Assembly: GCA_958510875.1 (NCBI GenBank)
Contig: OY294067.1
Location: 231,909,771 to 231,973,770, forward strand
Direction: 5' to 3'
Length of the DNA stretch: 64,000 nucleotides
Source of the DNA: Endomychus coccineus
Lineage: Eukaryota; Arthropoda; Insecta; Coleoptera; Endomychidae
Shown piece after piece: positions 31,464-44,221 of this stretch. The notes beneath the pieces were generated by a model, which worked only from the letters and a program-made list of their open reading frames with translations, searched no databases and was not told the DNA's origin. The stretch's first letter is position 1; the number at the start of each line of letters is the position of its first letter. Both the position numbers and the translations under genes were made by a program.

Positions 31464-33664
31464 TACAGAATGGGCAAATTTCGATATTTGTCTAGGGTAA
31501 CTTGGTAACTGTAGGAGGTACAAAAAAAATGGAAGTCACATTCTCGATCTCCTTTTTTTGAGACAAATTCACTGGGGGAAACAAAAATTTGCTATCGTCT
31601 TTTGTTTTCGAGTTTAAACAAAAGTTCGATTTTTCCACTTTTAGACATGTGCATATCGTAGTTGTTTGTAAAAGTAGGAGAAATAACTTTAACTTTCTGA
31701 AGGCACTTTTTTCTGTATAATCCAGAGGCGCCGAGAAAATTTGAAAAAAGGTGCAATTTCTAGTTATAGCCTAAAGTTGTATTTTTACAAATGGGAATCA
31801 TAGTTAGCTATAGTTATATCTCATATGTCGGGTCGCTTTTCATGTCTAAGTTTTTGAAAATTACGAGAAATATGATATGTTACAAAGCTTTATTCAAAGT
31901 AATAAAACAATTGTGATATTCATCGGAAATATATTTCAATCGCTATCTAGAAAAAAGACAGCTATTTTCAAGAGATTGAAAGAAAATCTTATTAATTGTG
32001 GATCCTTCAATACGCAAAGACCAAAAAATTAAATATTTATATATAAATTTATAATACTACAAAACAGAAATACAAATTAAAGTAAATGGTCAAACTGATG
32101 TCCGTTATGTGCGCTACATAAATTACACCTCTTCATAACACAACTGTATTATAAACATGAAGATTTGAAACGGGATTCACACAGTCTATAACTTTTTGTC
32201 TGAGTTCATTTATGTCGTTACTGGTTTTCTTGTATAATATCTCTTTAATATAGCCTCGAAAGTAAAAATCCATTGAATGCGATCATGGTGGCCATCTCAC
32301 TGGTCCGTTACTTCCCATCCGGTTATTTCCAAAATTGGTATTCAATAATTCTGAAATGGTCCTCATATTATGTGATGGTGCACCATATTATTGGAAGAAC
32401 TTATTTTTTACCTCAATTAAGGGTAGACTGTCCATAAATTCCTCAATAGTTTTCTGGTTTAAAATTTTGGCCATTAAAATATTCTTGATGTGATATGTTA
32501 GAATATTATACTGCCCCGTAGAGCACACCAAACACGTTTATATCAGAGAAATAGTGCTCGTTATGCCTGTAGAAATTCCAGCACTTCTAATGTGGGCTTC
32601 ATCTGTCCAAACAACATTTTTGGAGAATAATGAATCTTGTTGGCATTTTTAACGATACCATATGCAAAACTTTAGTAACTACTCATATTAAACATAAAGG
32701 AAAAAATAAAAATAAAAATAAAAATCTTCTTTGCAAATCAGTAGGTTGCAGATGATATTGTTGCCTTATTGTTTAAGGCTTGAATTTGTATGTCTTCAAA
32801 ATATCCAAAGCTCGACGTCTTGAAATTCCAGATTTAGCTTCAATCTGACGGCTTGAAATTAAACGGTTTGCAACCGTGATTCCAATTACAGATGTACTAG
32901 TTACTTCAGAATCTTTAATGTTGTAATTTTTTGGTCTTCGGTTGTTGAAGGATTCACAATTAATTAGATTTTCTTTTAACCTCTTGATAATAGCTTTATT
33001 ATCTTCTTTATGGATAGCGATTGAAATATATTTCAGATGTAATATCACAATTGTGATTACTTTGAATAAAGCTTTCTAATATACCGCATGTCTCTTAATT
33101 TTCATAAGACATCTTCACTTTTACGATCAAAGGAGTTAATTGAATTTATGACGGAAAGAAAATCGTTAATATGCAATTTACTGACAAACGGATAAACAGT
33201 GTCATAGATGACGCCTGCCTACTTGGAATAAATATAAAAAACGCAAAAAGTGATATAGTAAAATATTATTTTCGCTATCAAAGACTTACACATGAAAAGC
33301 GACCCGACATATGAGACATAGTTAGAAAGAGAAAAAAATCTGTATTAACTAAACCATAGCCGACTATGATTCCCATTTATACAACTTTAGGCATTAACTC
33401 TAAAATGTAACTTTTTCAAATTTGTTCGGCGTCGCTGGATTATACAGAATAAAGTGCCGTAAGAAAGGAACAACCACGATATGCACATGTCTAAAAGCGG
33501 AAAAATCGAACTTTTGTTTAAGCTCGAAAACAAAATACGATAGCAAATTTTTGTTTCAGCCAGTGAATTTGTCTCAAGAAAAAGAGAATGTGACTTCCAT
33601 TTTTTGTATCTCTTATAGTTACCGAGTTACCCTATACAAACATCGAAATATGACCATTCTGTGC
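31464..33664. mobile_element. degenerate Tc1/mariner-like element
   Basis: Inverted arms of about 400 bp: the left begins TACAGAATGGGCAAATTTCG, the right ends ATGACCATTCTGTG; they meet inner boundaries near 31860 and 33290 (CATGAAAAGCGACCCGACAT read on one side, its inverse on the other). Between them are broken minus-strand transposase parts: a helix-turn-helix piece (32773-33048) and catalytic C-terminal remnants (about 32640-32090; GPVRWPP and FYFRGYIKEILY). Confidence 0.75.
32773..33048 (-). pseudogene. transposase DNA-binding region remnant
   Basis: 91 codons with NRLISSRQIEAKSGISRRRA, a helix-turn-helix of the Tc1/mariner kind. It lies upstream, in element order, of the broken catalytic remains to its left. 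Another scrap of the same segment, with a matching AAGAGATTGAAAGAAAATCT stretch, lies on the plus strand at 31960-32030. Confidence 0.5.
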
Positions 33665-33801
33665 ATGATACTGATAATGCGGTTGAACAAAAACAAAACA
33701 CTACTACATAGTTTTTAACCACTAATTTGATAATAGGAACAGTGTTTTTGCATTCCACCAGATTACATTATTTAAGTTCATGTAATATATTATATTTTCA
33801 G

Positions 33802-33925
33802 GATCACAAGAACGGTGAAGACATTGAGCAACATTACATCATCAGGTGGTCAAATAGAAGATCTGCGTGATTCTATGCATAATGTTCTTGAACAATTCAT
33901 GTCTCAAGAAAGGAATCCACATTGA
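33802..33925 (+). CDS. ankyrin, terminal exon
   Basis: Continues the split Lys codon from 24129 (AA plus G) and reads ITRTVKTLSNITSSGGQI, EDLRDSMHNVLEQFMSQERN, PH, TGA. Acceptor ATATTTTCAG. It closes the long ankyrin isoform; the motif RTVKTLSNI resembles the Thr/Val-rich RTV segments in the 18022-19350 exon. Confidence 0.88.
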
Positions 33926-34575
33926 ATTTGAATCTACCACTTTATACAATTTTGAAAAGGTCCTCATTATATACCAGTCAATTTTTATATTTATATATTT
34001 TTACATCTAACTCATTTTAAATTTCTTTTAATTTGTATCGTGGCTAAAAGTTGTAAACAATTCCAATTTGTAATTTTATTTTTACAATTTTATATGTACT
34101 TTTTGGCAATTTCAAATGACCAAGTTATAGAAGTTGTGAGATTTTATTAACTCAAGTTATTGTAATTATTGAAATTTTAGAACTAACAGATATGGACATA
34201 TTATATTATACATTTTTAATTATAAAAAATTCATAGAAATATATCTAAATGAAGTCTATTTTGCGTTACTAGCAACACTGTTCAACATTTCCAGTTGTAA
34301 TTTACTTTAGCTTGTATCTAGTGCCTAGGAAAGCAATTTATCCTTCATAACACTTGCATATATTTGAAGTGTAAAATGCTTACAATTTGAAGTTTCTTTG
34401 TTTAGGTGAAAGTATAGATTTTATCTTGAAGGTACTAAAAGTTTCAGTCGTTAAAATTGAGAAATTTTATTATTATAGATTTTAATATATTGAATAGCTT
34501 AACTGAAAAGGAAGAAACTTGTAGAGAGGATGCTTCTGTATTATTTGTTTGACAAATAAATGTGACATGTAAATT
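33926..34575 (+). other. ankyrin 3' UTR
   Basis: AT-rich, no ORF. Ends near the poly-A signal at 34555. The length of about 650 bp is an inference from that signal alone. Confidence 0.6.
34555..34560 (+). terminator. poly-A signal AATAAA
   Basis: First canonical AATAAA after the ankyrin stop codon; the downstream sequence has T/GT-rich stretches. Confidence 0.55.
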
Positions 34576-34958
34576 TCACAATCAAGTTGTTTCATTATAA
34601 ACCTTCAACAATATCATCGGTTATATTATACAAATATGTAAGTTGCATCATGAAGACTATACTAATCTGTCCCAATATAGGAACTGTAAATAATTGTTAG
34701 GCAATCTCTTGCGCGAGTAATCAGTTTGGTTAACTGCCTTGGAGTGTCATTAATGTGAAAAATCTCATAACTAGAGGATTTCTATCAATTGCTGTAACAC
34801 ATTGATACAGAATATTCGAAAGTCGGTATGTTACTTTAAGAGAAAACAAGCTGGCCATATTTCATCAATCAATTTATAAATTAATTTCAAATGGAGAAAG
34901 ATGCAAAAATATGCCAAAGCATTAGCTCCATACAGAGGATGACAAAGATTTTACGGAA

Positions 34959-34962
<4 letters not shown>

Positions 34963-35040
<78 letters not shown>
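34963..35040. repeat. (TA)n microsatellite
   Basis: About 78 bp of TA dinucleotides with two interruptions. Confidence 0.95.
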
Positions 35041-35504
35041 TTAAAACTCCGATACGGCATACAAATTCTCATAGAGTAGAAGACACAAGTAATAATATCA
35101 AGTTATTTATATTTTAACTGGTACTTTATAGGTGCTATGACAGCTGAGTGTATGTTGATATGGGACACGAAGAAACATTTGAAAAAAAAACTTTCTTGAT
35201 TGAGAAATGCATACTTGACATTGCTCGTGGATAATAAAATGTCTGAACCATCTTATTTATAACCTTAGGATTAACAAATTTTCTTCTCAAGCTCTCATTA
35301 CAACTTTAAAACATTTCTTTGTTTATCTCCAGACCTTCAGGAAGGCATTAGTTTTTCCACACATACTACGGAAATACACTTCTGTACTATCTGTACCATT
35401 TTCATTAGTTTTCTTTGGGATTTTTTCCACATTTATTATGATTCTTGTACAAATTTCTTCCTCTCCAATCCATTCATTTCTCTTCGATTTTAATTTCACT
35501 TTGT

Positions 35505-35613
35505 TAAATATCACTTTATTTAAAAGAAAGTTGATTGCAATTTCGATGATTGTATGTTTTGATAATGAACTGTTAAGTTCGAAATTACAATCAACTTTCT
35601 TTTATATAGAGTG
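35505..35613. repeat. small hairpin repeat (MITE-like)
   Basis: AAAGAAAGTTGATTG and ATTTCGA pair with TCGAAAT and CAATCAACTTTCTTT around a loop of about 35 nt; the outer ATATCACT/AGTGATAT also pair. Confidence 0.7.
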
Positions 35614-35689
35614 ATATTCACCAAAGTAAAATTTCTTGTTTTTATCTGTAGAGTCTAGACAGACCATTTATGAGATGATTACTGTGTGT

Positions 35690-35900
35690 GTGCTTAATCC
35701 ACAGTGGAGACAATTGCGCCGTTCCTATTGGTCGTAGGAATTTGAAATTTTGTAAATCGCACTTAAGTGGTGAAAATGAGAACTGTATTGTTTTTGAGTA
35801 CGATAGCCGCGTTTCTGGTGATATTTTTGTTTTTTTGACATCCATCTTCGTTTTTAAAATGGAATTATAGTATTTTATTGAACCATAATGACTGTTTGTT
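35690..35900 (+). repeat. dispersed repeat, copy A
   Basis: Matches, inverted, 59090-59310: both contain ATCCAC-GTGGA, GTTCCTATTGGTC, TTTGAAATTTTG, ACTGTATTGTTTTTG and a T-rich ATGGAATTAT end. Family unknown. Between 35041 and 36600 nothing else was recognised. Confidence 0.75.
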
Positions 35901-36647
35901 CCAAACCAAACACACAGTCCTTTGAAAGATCCATAAAACTTAATTCTAAATATGCATGTATTATATTGTATATCGTAATTATTCAAGTGGACCGAAATGA
36001 GCTTAATCTGTTCATAATGGGTTTAAGAGTAGGTATTTTGAAACACAATGACACTGGACTTTCCAGTCATAAGTATATCCGAACATTTCGGGCATCTACG
36101 ACTAGCGCGCAGCTCATAAAATATAATCCCCTTCTTATACCACTAGCGCGCGGGGTCGGGATACGACCAGTGCGCGAGCTACCTGCACCCGCAACCTTCT
36201 TTTATGTGATCAAAACAAAATTAAATGCACTTTATTTTGCAAATTAATTTTTTTTAATTCATCAAATATTAAAAAAAAATAGGATTTTAGCCTTTTTTGA
36301 TTTTTTTTCTAACTTGAACCAAACTCATAATATATATTGGTATTCAATATAAACATAGATATGGTACGGCTGATAGATTCTTTTGCAACATTTTACTTTT
36401 GTGTTTTTCTGGGGGGTTATTTAGATAATTATAAACAAATGGTTTGATTAAAAAAAGCCCATCATCATGATATGTTATGCAATCAATTACTATTTGGACT
36501 TATTTTTTCAATTTTCCGTCAACATTTTTTGTTTTTCTTTGTAATTTCTGCTCCAGACAATGAAAGTATGGTCCTTATCAACGATACGATACTGTCAACC
36601 AAATTATAGTGCTTGGAACTATTCAAACTGTATAGTTTTTATGGTAA

Positions 36648-37250
36648 ATGAGAACGATCTATATGGATGGCACATTTGAATATTGTGTCCAACATTTCCA
36701 GCGATTTTTCACCATCCATGGAGTGAAAAAGAACAACCATATATCGCTGTTGTTTTGTTTGTTACCAAACAAAGAAAAAACAACTTACAACATTTTATTC
36801 CAATCAATAATTGATAAATTTTGGGAATATCGGTGGATATTTTTCCCATACAAGGTTGTTGTGGATTTTGAATATGCAATTGAAGATTCGTTGAGATCAC
36901 GTTGGCCTGGGTTGATAATCCATGGCTGTTTATTCCACCTCATCCAGTCGTGGTTCAGGAAAATTCAGGAATTTGGTCTCGTTCGAGAATACAAGAATAA
37001 CCAATCTGTAATTGGAATGTGCTCAGATGGACATTTGGCATACCTTTTATTTATTTGAAGAAAAATTACATAAATAACGACGCAAAATATTCATCACAGA
37101 TATGGGCAACAGACAATGTTTGGGATTGCGAAACAACAAATGCATGAGAATCATTTCATTCGCACTTGAACGTATGCTTTTCCAGTGCGCATGCAAACAT
37201 TTATGAATTCGTCGGAGAGTTAAAGGAATTTATTGTGGAAGCACAAATAT
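36648..37250 (+). pseudogene. MULE (Mutator-like) transposase fragment
   Basis: 137 codons to a stop at 37058, then matching text in a shifted frame to about 37250. MULE domain signs: IYMDGTFEYC (first Asp), FFTIHGVKKNNHISL, LLPNKEKTTYN, KVVVDFEYAIE (second Asp), and IIHGCLFHLIQSWFRKIQ with the C-x2-H motif. The later part reads WATDNVWDCETTNA and SSAHANIYEFVGELKEF. FLYWCH-type insect MULEs have this layout. N-terminus absent, frame broken. Confidence 0.78.
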
Positions 37251-37254
37251 GTAT

Positions 37255-39835
37255 ACCGCAGGTAGTCATATGACAAATGACAAAAAAATTTTCTCATCGA
37301 TTTGTAAAACGACTGCTACAGCTTTTCTTGTTGATGGTTCATCGGTGCCAGCAGCAAGAGTTGGAGAAGGCCTACTCCAGTGCAATTTGCTGAAGGGAGA
37401 CAAACAAGTACAACTGAAAAATGTGCTGTATATTCCACAGTTGAGAAAGACAAATGTGGCATATACAAAGATCAGCAGATTCTCTCCTGAAGCAAGGAGC
37501 GACGAAAATTTATTTAGATTCGAAACTGTAACACCTACGATAGTTAACTTTGCTAAAGAAGGCAGTTGGTTTGCATCAGTGCAACCCGCCGATTGGGCCA
37601 CAGAGTTCCAGTTGCGATTAAATTATTGATCATTGAAAACTTAGCCACTGGAATCGATATATCTGTATGCTCGCAACAGATAGTTTGCGAAAATTACTTG
37701 AAAGGGAAATTAACCCGGACTTTTCAGCTAGCAAGCGAAGAGAAGAGGCACCTTTGAGACTAATTGACTCTGATTTGTGCGGACCCATGGAAACGTCGAC
37801 GCCAAGCGGGAACAGATATTTCTTGACACTCATCGACGACCATTCACTTCTGATTGTAGTGAGGCTGATCAGATCCAAGGATGAGGTGGAAGGCTTGTTC
37901 GGAGGTCATTCACACAGACAACGGTAAAGAGTATGTTTCTCAGGAGCTGTGGGATGTTCTGAAGAAATAAGAGGGTATACAGCATCAGGTCACCGTTTCC
38001 TATACTCTGCAATAGATCATTGACGGAACCAGCTAGTTCTTATGGCACCATATTTGCAGAATCACTTGACGAATAGAAGAAGCGTAGACAAAACTCCGGT
38101 TGGACTATATACAGGTATGAAACCAGATCTGAGTCATGTTGGAGTTTTTGGTTAGGGAGTTTTCTCACTAGTACCGAAACGAAAGAAGTGGGATCACAAG
38201 GCGGAATAAAGCGTCCTGGTAGGGTACGATGGTAATACCAAAGGATAAAGGATTTTATACAAGAACACATAACATGCATAATTGAAAAATAAACCAATTA
38301 TCCAGTTTTGGTAGGCAGTACGCCAACCGAAGGGGTATAATGGAAAGTGTTCAAGTCGAAATGATTGTAACCAATGAAGATACGCAGAATTCCGAAAAAT
38401 AAGTAACAGGGAACAGTTCAGAAGTACAGATACGAGTTTTAAAACAAAATAACAAGAATGGACCTCGAGTGAGACTGACATACAAGGTGCATGCGGACCA
38501 GATCGTGAACAAAGCTTATGGATTGCTGCTGCAGAACAGGAAATGTTATCTCTTAATCAATATCGAGTATGGGAATTAGTGGAACTGCCACCGGAAAAGA
38601 AATTCATTTCTTGTAAGTGGGTGTTTAAAGCGAAGTTGTTAAACATGAGACTTTTCGAGTATTGTTCATCAGAGCATAGTCTTTATTTTCGACAACTGGA
38701 TGTCAAAAGTGCATATCTCAACGGTGAGCTGATTGGAGATATATAAGAGGGCCAGCCGCAGGGTTTCGAGGAACCCGGTTATGAAAATAAAGTTCGAAAA
38801 AGCTTGTACGGTTTGAAGCAATCTGCTCACGTTTGTAATAAGAGAGCAAGATAAGTTTTCTTAGAGCTTGGATTTCAACATAGGAATGCAGACCAATATG
38901 TTTATACGAGGAAGGAAAACGATGGAAGCATTACTAACGTTCTCTTGTATTAGATGATTTTCTGGTAGCTGGTGAATTTGAAGAATCAACCGAGAAAGTT
39001 AGCAAAAAATTAAAGGATTATTTCGTCATTCAGGACTTTGGTTGTGTTAGGCATTATCTGGGAATTCAAGTCGAACATCAAGCAGGAGGTTCATTTCTGT
39101 TCAATCAAAGAGCAAAAATTACAAAAATTTTGGAGAAATACGGTTTGACGGAACTGAGACCTGCAGATACTCCGATGGAAACTGGTTTCATGTCTGCGGA
39201 ACTAATTGCCAATACAGAATTAGGAAACAACACGTCGTACAGAAAAGCAATAGAATAATTATTGTTTATCGCTACAGTGTCTCGACCAGACATTGCGGTT
39301 GCAGTTAGTTTACTCAGTCATCGTGTAAAGAAACCTACCCAAAAAGAGAAAAGAACTCTGTAAAGAGAGTGATGCGTTATCTCGCAGCCACAGTTGATAA
39401 GAGACTTCGTTTATCATCGAATAGAAGTTTAGAATTGAAATGTTTCGCATATGCAAACTGGGCTGGAGATAAGACTGATCGAAAGTCTACAAGTGGTTAT
39501 GTCTTCTGGCTTGGAAAAGGAGCAGTAGCCTGGTCAAGTTGAAAATAAGAGTTGGTTGCCATGTGTTCCACCTAGGCGGAGTACGTTCCTGCGTCGTTGC
39601 TAATAGGGAGTTGATCGTTCAACAATTATATACAAAGACAATCAAGGGTGTACTCGATTGATTGATTCGAGTAATTCTGGAGCTCGAACCAAGCAGATCA
39701 ACGTATGTTATTTTCAACTTCGAGATATACGTGATAAGGGGATTATCAATGTGCTGTACTGCTCATATAGCGACATGTTAGCTGATTTATTCACGAAGCC
39801 GCTAGCCAGAGAACCGTTCCGAACTCCCCCGAGTG
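37255..39835 (+). pseudogene. Ty1/copia pol relic (protease to RNase H)
   Basis: Plus-strand parts in order: degenerate protease (AGSHMTNDKKIFSSI, QLKNVLYIPQLRK), integrase (LIDSDLCGPMETSTPSGNR with the first Asp, TLIDDHS), reverse transcriptase (YRVWELVELPPEKKFISCKW, RQLDVKSAYLNGEL with its Asp, RKSLYGLKQS) and RNase H (SRPDIAVAVSLLSH, RKSTSGYVFWLGKGAVAWSS, MLADLFTKPLA). Many stops and frameshifts, internal deletions in integrase, no LTRs and no Gag found. It starts abruptly where the MULE sequence stops. Old and non-functional. Confidence 0.82.
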
Positions 39836-40120
39836 GAGTTTTCCAGCCAATTTTGGCAATACTTTACAAATTTTATCATGAAAATTGGCCAATTTCAGGT
39901 TTAACAGGTGAAAAATGGTCGAGCGACTAGATCTTAAAGTTCAATATCGTTCAGTATCCGTCCAGGAACGATTTGCAAATAAAATTAAGTTGATTGGTCT
40001 GTTTGGAAAAAATTCCGAGCTTTTTTGCTAAATTGACTCGACTAAGATACGTCACACCAGAACATAAAATGCGACCTGCTCAACCTTCGAATGATGATAT
40101 GGATACATTGATTATGTTTG

Positions 40121-40182
40121 TCAGTTGAGGAAAATCCGAACATATCATGTCGTCAAATAGCGGATGATCTTGATGTCACTTT
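40121..40182 (+). pseudogene. mariner transposase N-terminal scrap
   Basis: Reads SVEENPNISCRQIADDLDVT, the second helix-turn-helix region of classical mariner transposases, and then stops. Only about 20 residues. Confidence 0.5.
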
Positions 40183-40522
40183 ATTATTATAAAGTGGATG
40201 AAAATAATGAAATAAAATAATCATTATCATTATTTGAACGTTTATGAATTAGAAGTTATTTTATTTCTTTTATTTTTAGAAATAATTTTTGTTTGGCTAA
40301 TTCATCTCCAAAAAAGGTGGAAAGTATGTACTGTAAATTTATTTTATTATTCATAGAACAGTATTTCAAGATGTTAAAATTTCCAAATCCATCTACACCC
40401 TCATGTTTCCCCCTAGTTACTGACTGTCTGAGCAGTATTGCCAACTTATTAGATTTTCTACTAGATCTAGTAGAATTTGAACAACCGAGAAAAATATACG
40501 AGTAAGTCCAGTAAGTAGCCAT

Positions 40523-40554
40523 CATCAGAGTAAACTACAGAGTTTACTCTGATG
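40523..40554. other. 14 bp perfect hairpin
   Basis: CATCAGAGTAAACT, loop ACAG, AGTTTACTCTGATG. No poly-T run follows. Function unknown; it may be the remains of a small palindromic insertion. Confidence 0.6.
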
Positions 40555-41739
40555 GTAGCCGAAAAGTCCTCAGTACTTTAATAGTATTTTTAGTGGATAA
40601 GGGTGATTATTTCTTATCAATAGTGTTATAATATATCCAGTGTGAACACTTTTATGATTTAATTTTTTGAAACTAGTTAATATTTTTTATATTTTATTTC
40701 ATATTTGTTACGGTGTTCTTACGTCTGTGTTTATAGTTTATTCAAAAACTATTCGGGGGAAGTTTTAGGTTAAATCGCTTGGTAAACCGGGGTCAAACAT
40801 TGAAAAATGTATATGAATATATATTTATTTCATATTGTTTGTATCAAAAATAAATCACGAATTGTTGTTCGATTTTATTAAAATTAGAATAAATTGGATA
40901 CAAAATATTCATACAAATTTGGAAAGTCAGAATCTTAAAGTAGCCCTTAAGATATACAATGAATATGCTCTACACAAGTTCTAATTGAATTCGGTTTTTC
41001 CCAAATCAGCAGCGCCGCTTAGAAATATCATATTAACTTGGTGGAAAATAATGAATGTAAAAACTTCCCTCAAAAGTCAACGATTGATGGACATTTCCCA
41101 GGAACGAATCGTTAGAGGTAACTTCGAAATCTAAAAAAAAGTTATTAAATTGGCTAAATACGTGGAAGTCTGGTTCGGCTTCAAAAAAACACCGACACAT
41201 ATTGCATGGTCACACATAGTCCACGGAATTTCAGAAATAAATTGGTATTGTTTCAATGAGCTTGATTTAAATCTCATATTGTTAGGCAAATGTCACACAG
41301 ATCTATTAGATTACAAATTTTTTACATTAAAAAAAGCAAATTGGATGCATCGAAGGACTCACTTCACGTTTGGCAGCCCGGTTTAAACTGTCCTAAGAAA
41401 TAAATAAAATTTTTGTTTTATTGTCGGTATTGCAGCATTGTGACGTAATAGGAAATATGTCTATGGCCTCTGCCTTGTCACGTCACGATAGAGCGCGCAG
41501 GTCTTGTGTTAGAAAGGGTATTGGCTCGCTTACACTCTCAGACTCTCACAAGACTCTTCTTATTCAATACACTGTTCGATCTGACTCAATATGTATGTGT
41601 GCTCTGTGAGCCGCTTTCATAACTTACTGAATCTACTAGAGAACATCTTTATATTTATAAGAGGTTGGTTCCAACAGTATGACACTAAAGATAAAACAAA
41701 AATGTTTGAGAAATCGCTAATTTATAAGATAGATGGATA

Positions 41740-43639
41740 TACAGGATGGTACAGTTTCGAAAGCGAAAACTTTACAAGCAGACAGATAACTACAAAATAA
41801 TATCAGTTTGTACTAAATTCTTCGTTACAAAGATATAGTGTGTCAAAATTTTTATGAAAAAATCCAGATTTAAAAATATTCTTATAACTACTTTAGCTAT
41901 TTAAATGAAATGGCACGTTTGAATAGATAATTTAAATACATCTTTCTACGTAAAAAATATTATTTTACTTCCACCACTAACTTTTTTACTAACGTATTTA
42001 CTGCACCAGATACTTCATGCGGATTTTGCCGCATATCATTGCAGGCTTGCTGAATTCTTAGAACTAAATCTTCCCTTGTTAATACGGGATTAGTGTAAAC
42101 TTTATCTTTAATAGTGTCCCAAACGTAAGAGTCTAGCGGATTAAGATCCTGGGTGGCCACGCCACTGGTCCAATACCATTAACCACGTCATTATTCATGT
42201 CATTCCTCCCTAGCCGGCCAATGCATCGTCGAGGATAATTGGTATTGAGTCATTCTCTTACAACTATTCCAAAATGCGGGGGAGCTCCTTCCAGTTGTAT
42301 CCAACTTTCATGTCTTAAATTAATGGGTAAATCCTCTAGGTAGTCCTGCAGATTATTGTTGAGAAACTCCATAAAAAGTTGCGAGTTCTACCTTGGGGGT
42401 AGGAAATGTGGACCACAATCATTAACATCAATAACGCCCAACCAAACATTTACGGGAAATTCATTTTGAAATGATCTTGGACGAATTTCTCGAGGATTCT
42501 GATGTGCCCAAATATGGGTATTATGGTAATTTGTTACCCCACGTCTGGTAGAAGAGGATTCATCCGTCCAAAGAATCTTATGGAAAAAGTCAGGATTTTC
42601 TTCCATTGAGTTAAAAACCACTGGCAAAATCTTATTCTCTTTTCAGCATCACCAGAATGCAAATCCTGAACAGGCTGTAGGTGATATGCATGTCTGTGGT
42701 CATTGTGTAGTGTTCGTAATATTGTAGACTTCGGTATGTGAAGGTTCTGAGCTGCCTTCCGAGAGCTCAGCCTCGGAATGTTATCAAAAGTACGAAGTAT
42801 ACGATTATTCTGAATATTATATCGACGGTTTCTGTTCCGTTCGTTATTAACACGCAGGCCAAAGTTACAAAAATTCTGATGTGTTCTGATGAAAACGCGA
42901 GCATCTGGAACTCTTCTATTTGGATAGCGTCTACGATATTTACAAACTGCCGCTTCTGCATTTCCATCACAAAATCCGTACCAAAAATTAATATAATTTA
43001 ATACGCATTTGTTGTTAGAAAAAAGCATTTTTCAAATTAATACTTGCGCAACACTAAAAACAATGTTAACAATAACTCGAAATTAAATTACCTGACACAA
43101 TTCAATCAACTGTCATAATAAAATGAAAGAACACTTACAGTAGTAGTTGCTTTTTTAATGGCCTACTAAGACAGATTGAAATTTGTCTGAATTCCACTTG
43201 CTTAAAGAATTTTAATTTTTTTACTGGCAAACGATGTGTCGAACGGAAAAAAGGAGAGAACCTTTTTTGTTGTAAATTGAACAAGGATTCTAGAAATAAT
43301 TTTTGCTCCTAAAAAAATCATTGGCGTACCATATTTTTTATGAAAAATAGCCGAAGATGTGTCTGTAAGCACGTCACGGGTGGAAATAAAATAATAATTT
43401 TTACGTAGAAAGATGTATTTAAATTTTCTATTCAAACGTGCCGAATTTCATTTAAATATCTAAATTAGTTACAAAAATATTATTAAATCTGGATCTTTTT
43501 ATAAAAATTTTGACACCCTATATCTTTGTAACCAAGCCTTTTTCGAATAGTAGTAGTAATTTTATAGTAGAAACTAATATTATTTTGTAGTTATCTGTCT
43601 GCCTGTAAATTTTCCGCTTTCGAAACTGGACCACCTGTA
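41740..43639 (-). mobile_element. Tc1/mariner-like element, complete ends, broken transposase
   Basis: Starts TACAGGATGGTACAGTTTCG, ends CGAAACTGGACCACCTGTA, with TA on each side (41738-41739, 43640-43641). Terminal inverted repeats of about 220 bp. Contains most of a transposase on the minus strand. Confidence 0.88.
41960..43028 (-). pseudogene. Tc1/mariner-like transposase, frameshifted
   Basis: Begins at 43028 with MLFSNNKCVLNYINFWYGF and a helix-turn-helix region (YPNRRVPDARVFIRTHQNF). The frame shifts near 42600 into KILWTDESSSTRRGVTNYH with the first catalytic Asp, and later into WIQLEGAPPHFG, where the second Asp position is Glu, and DLNPLDSYVWDTIKDKVYT with the third acid. At least three frames are needed (42534-43028, 42388-42627, 41960-42160), so it is dead, although the whole length of about 350 residues is represented. 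Confidence 0.8.
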
Positions 43640-44115
43640 TAGAGCTTTATTCAATTAGTAACCCTAACATACATGTAAGAAAGGAAATTTCAATGAACAC
43701 AAATGTAAATATAAAACAGACACGTGGAATAAAATACCATAATACGAATGAATATATATTTGTAGCGAAAAAATACGAAAAAGATTCAAAAGGAGTAGAA
43801 TCAACTAGGTTCACCAATTAACATGTGGTATCTACGTACAAAATGAGTCATGTCAAACCTCAATAATTATTCATAATATTTACATTCATAAACGGAAAAC
43901 TACTTATTTTGAATGAACCTTAATCCCTACACGTACACATACGAAATCGTACGGTGAAAATATACTGTTTTAAAATAGTATTAATTTAAATTTATTGTAT
44001 AAACGAGTTAATCAGTTAATTATATCAAAATACAAATAAAATATATCAAATCAACCCTTAAATTTTCCAAATAATGCACCAAATATTTTACAAAAACATT
44101 ATGCGCGTTGCTCGA

Positions 44116-44118
<3 letters not shown>
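43640..44118. other. intergenic, nothing recognised
   Basis: AT-rich unique-looking sequence. Confidence 0.5.

Positions 44119-44202
<84 letters not shown>
44119..44202. repeat. (TA)n microsatellite
   Basis: About 84 bp of nearly uninterrupted TA, directly beside a fold-back element. Confidence 0.95.
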
Positions 44203-44205
<3 letters not shown>

Positions 44206-44221
44206 TTTTCAAATTAACACG

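Larger units (their letters stand above)
39836..41739 (+). other. intergenic, small scraps only
   Basis: Holds a mariner scrap (40121-40182), a perfect hairpin (40523-40554) and an unrecognised 78-codon ORF (41150-41386) followed by an A-rich AATAAATAAAAT. A stretch at 40580-40640 (TTTTTAGTGGATAAGGGTGA) recurs near 57310. No gene supported. Confidence 0.45.

Noticed and set aside
36000..36240. GC-richer stretch with repeated GCGCG as a promoter
   Set aside because: No TATA or initiator context and no gene follows on either strand.
41150..41386. 78-codon plus ORF starting MAKYVEVWFGFKK
   Set aside because: Not recognised; length is within chance for this composition, although an A-rich stretch follows. 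Left as unexplained sequence.
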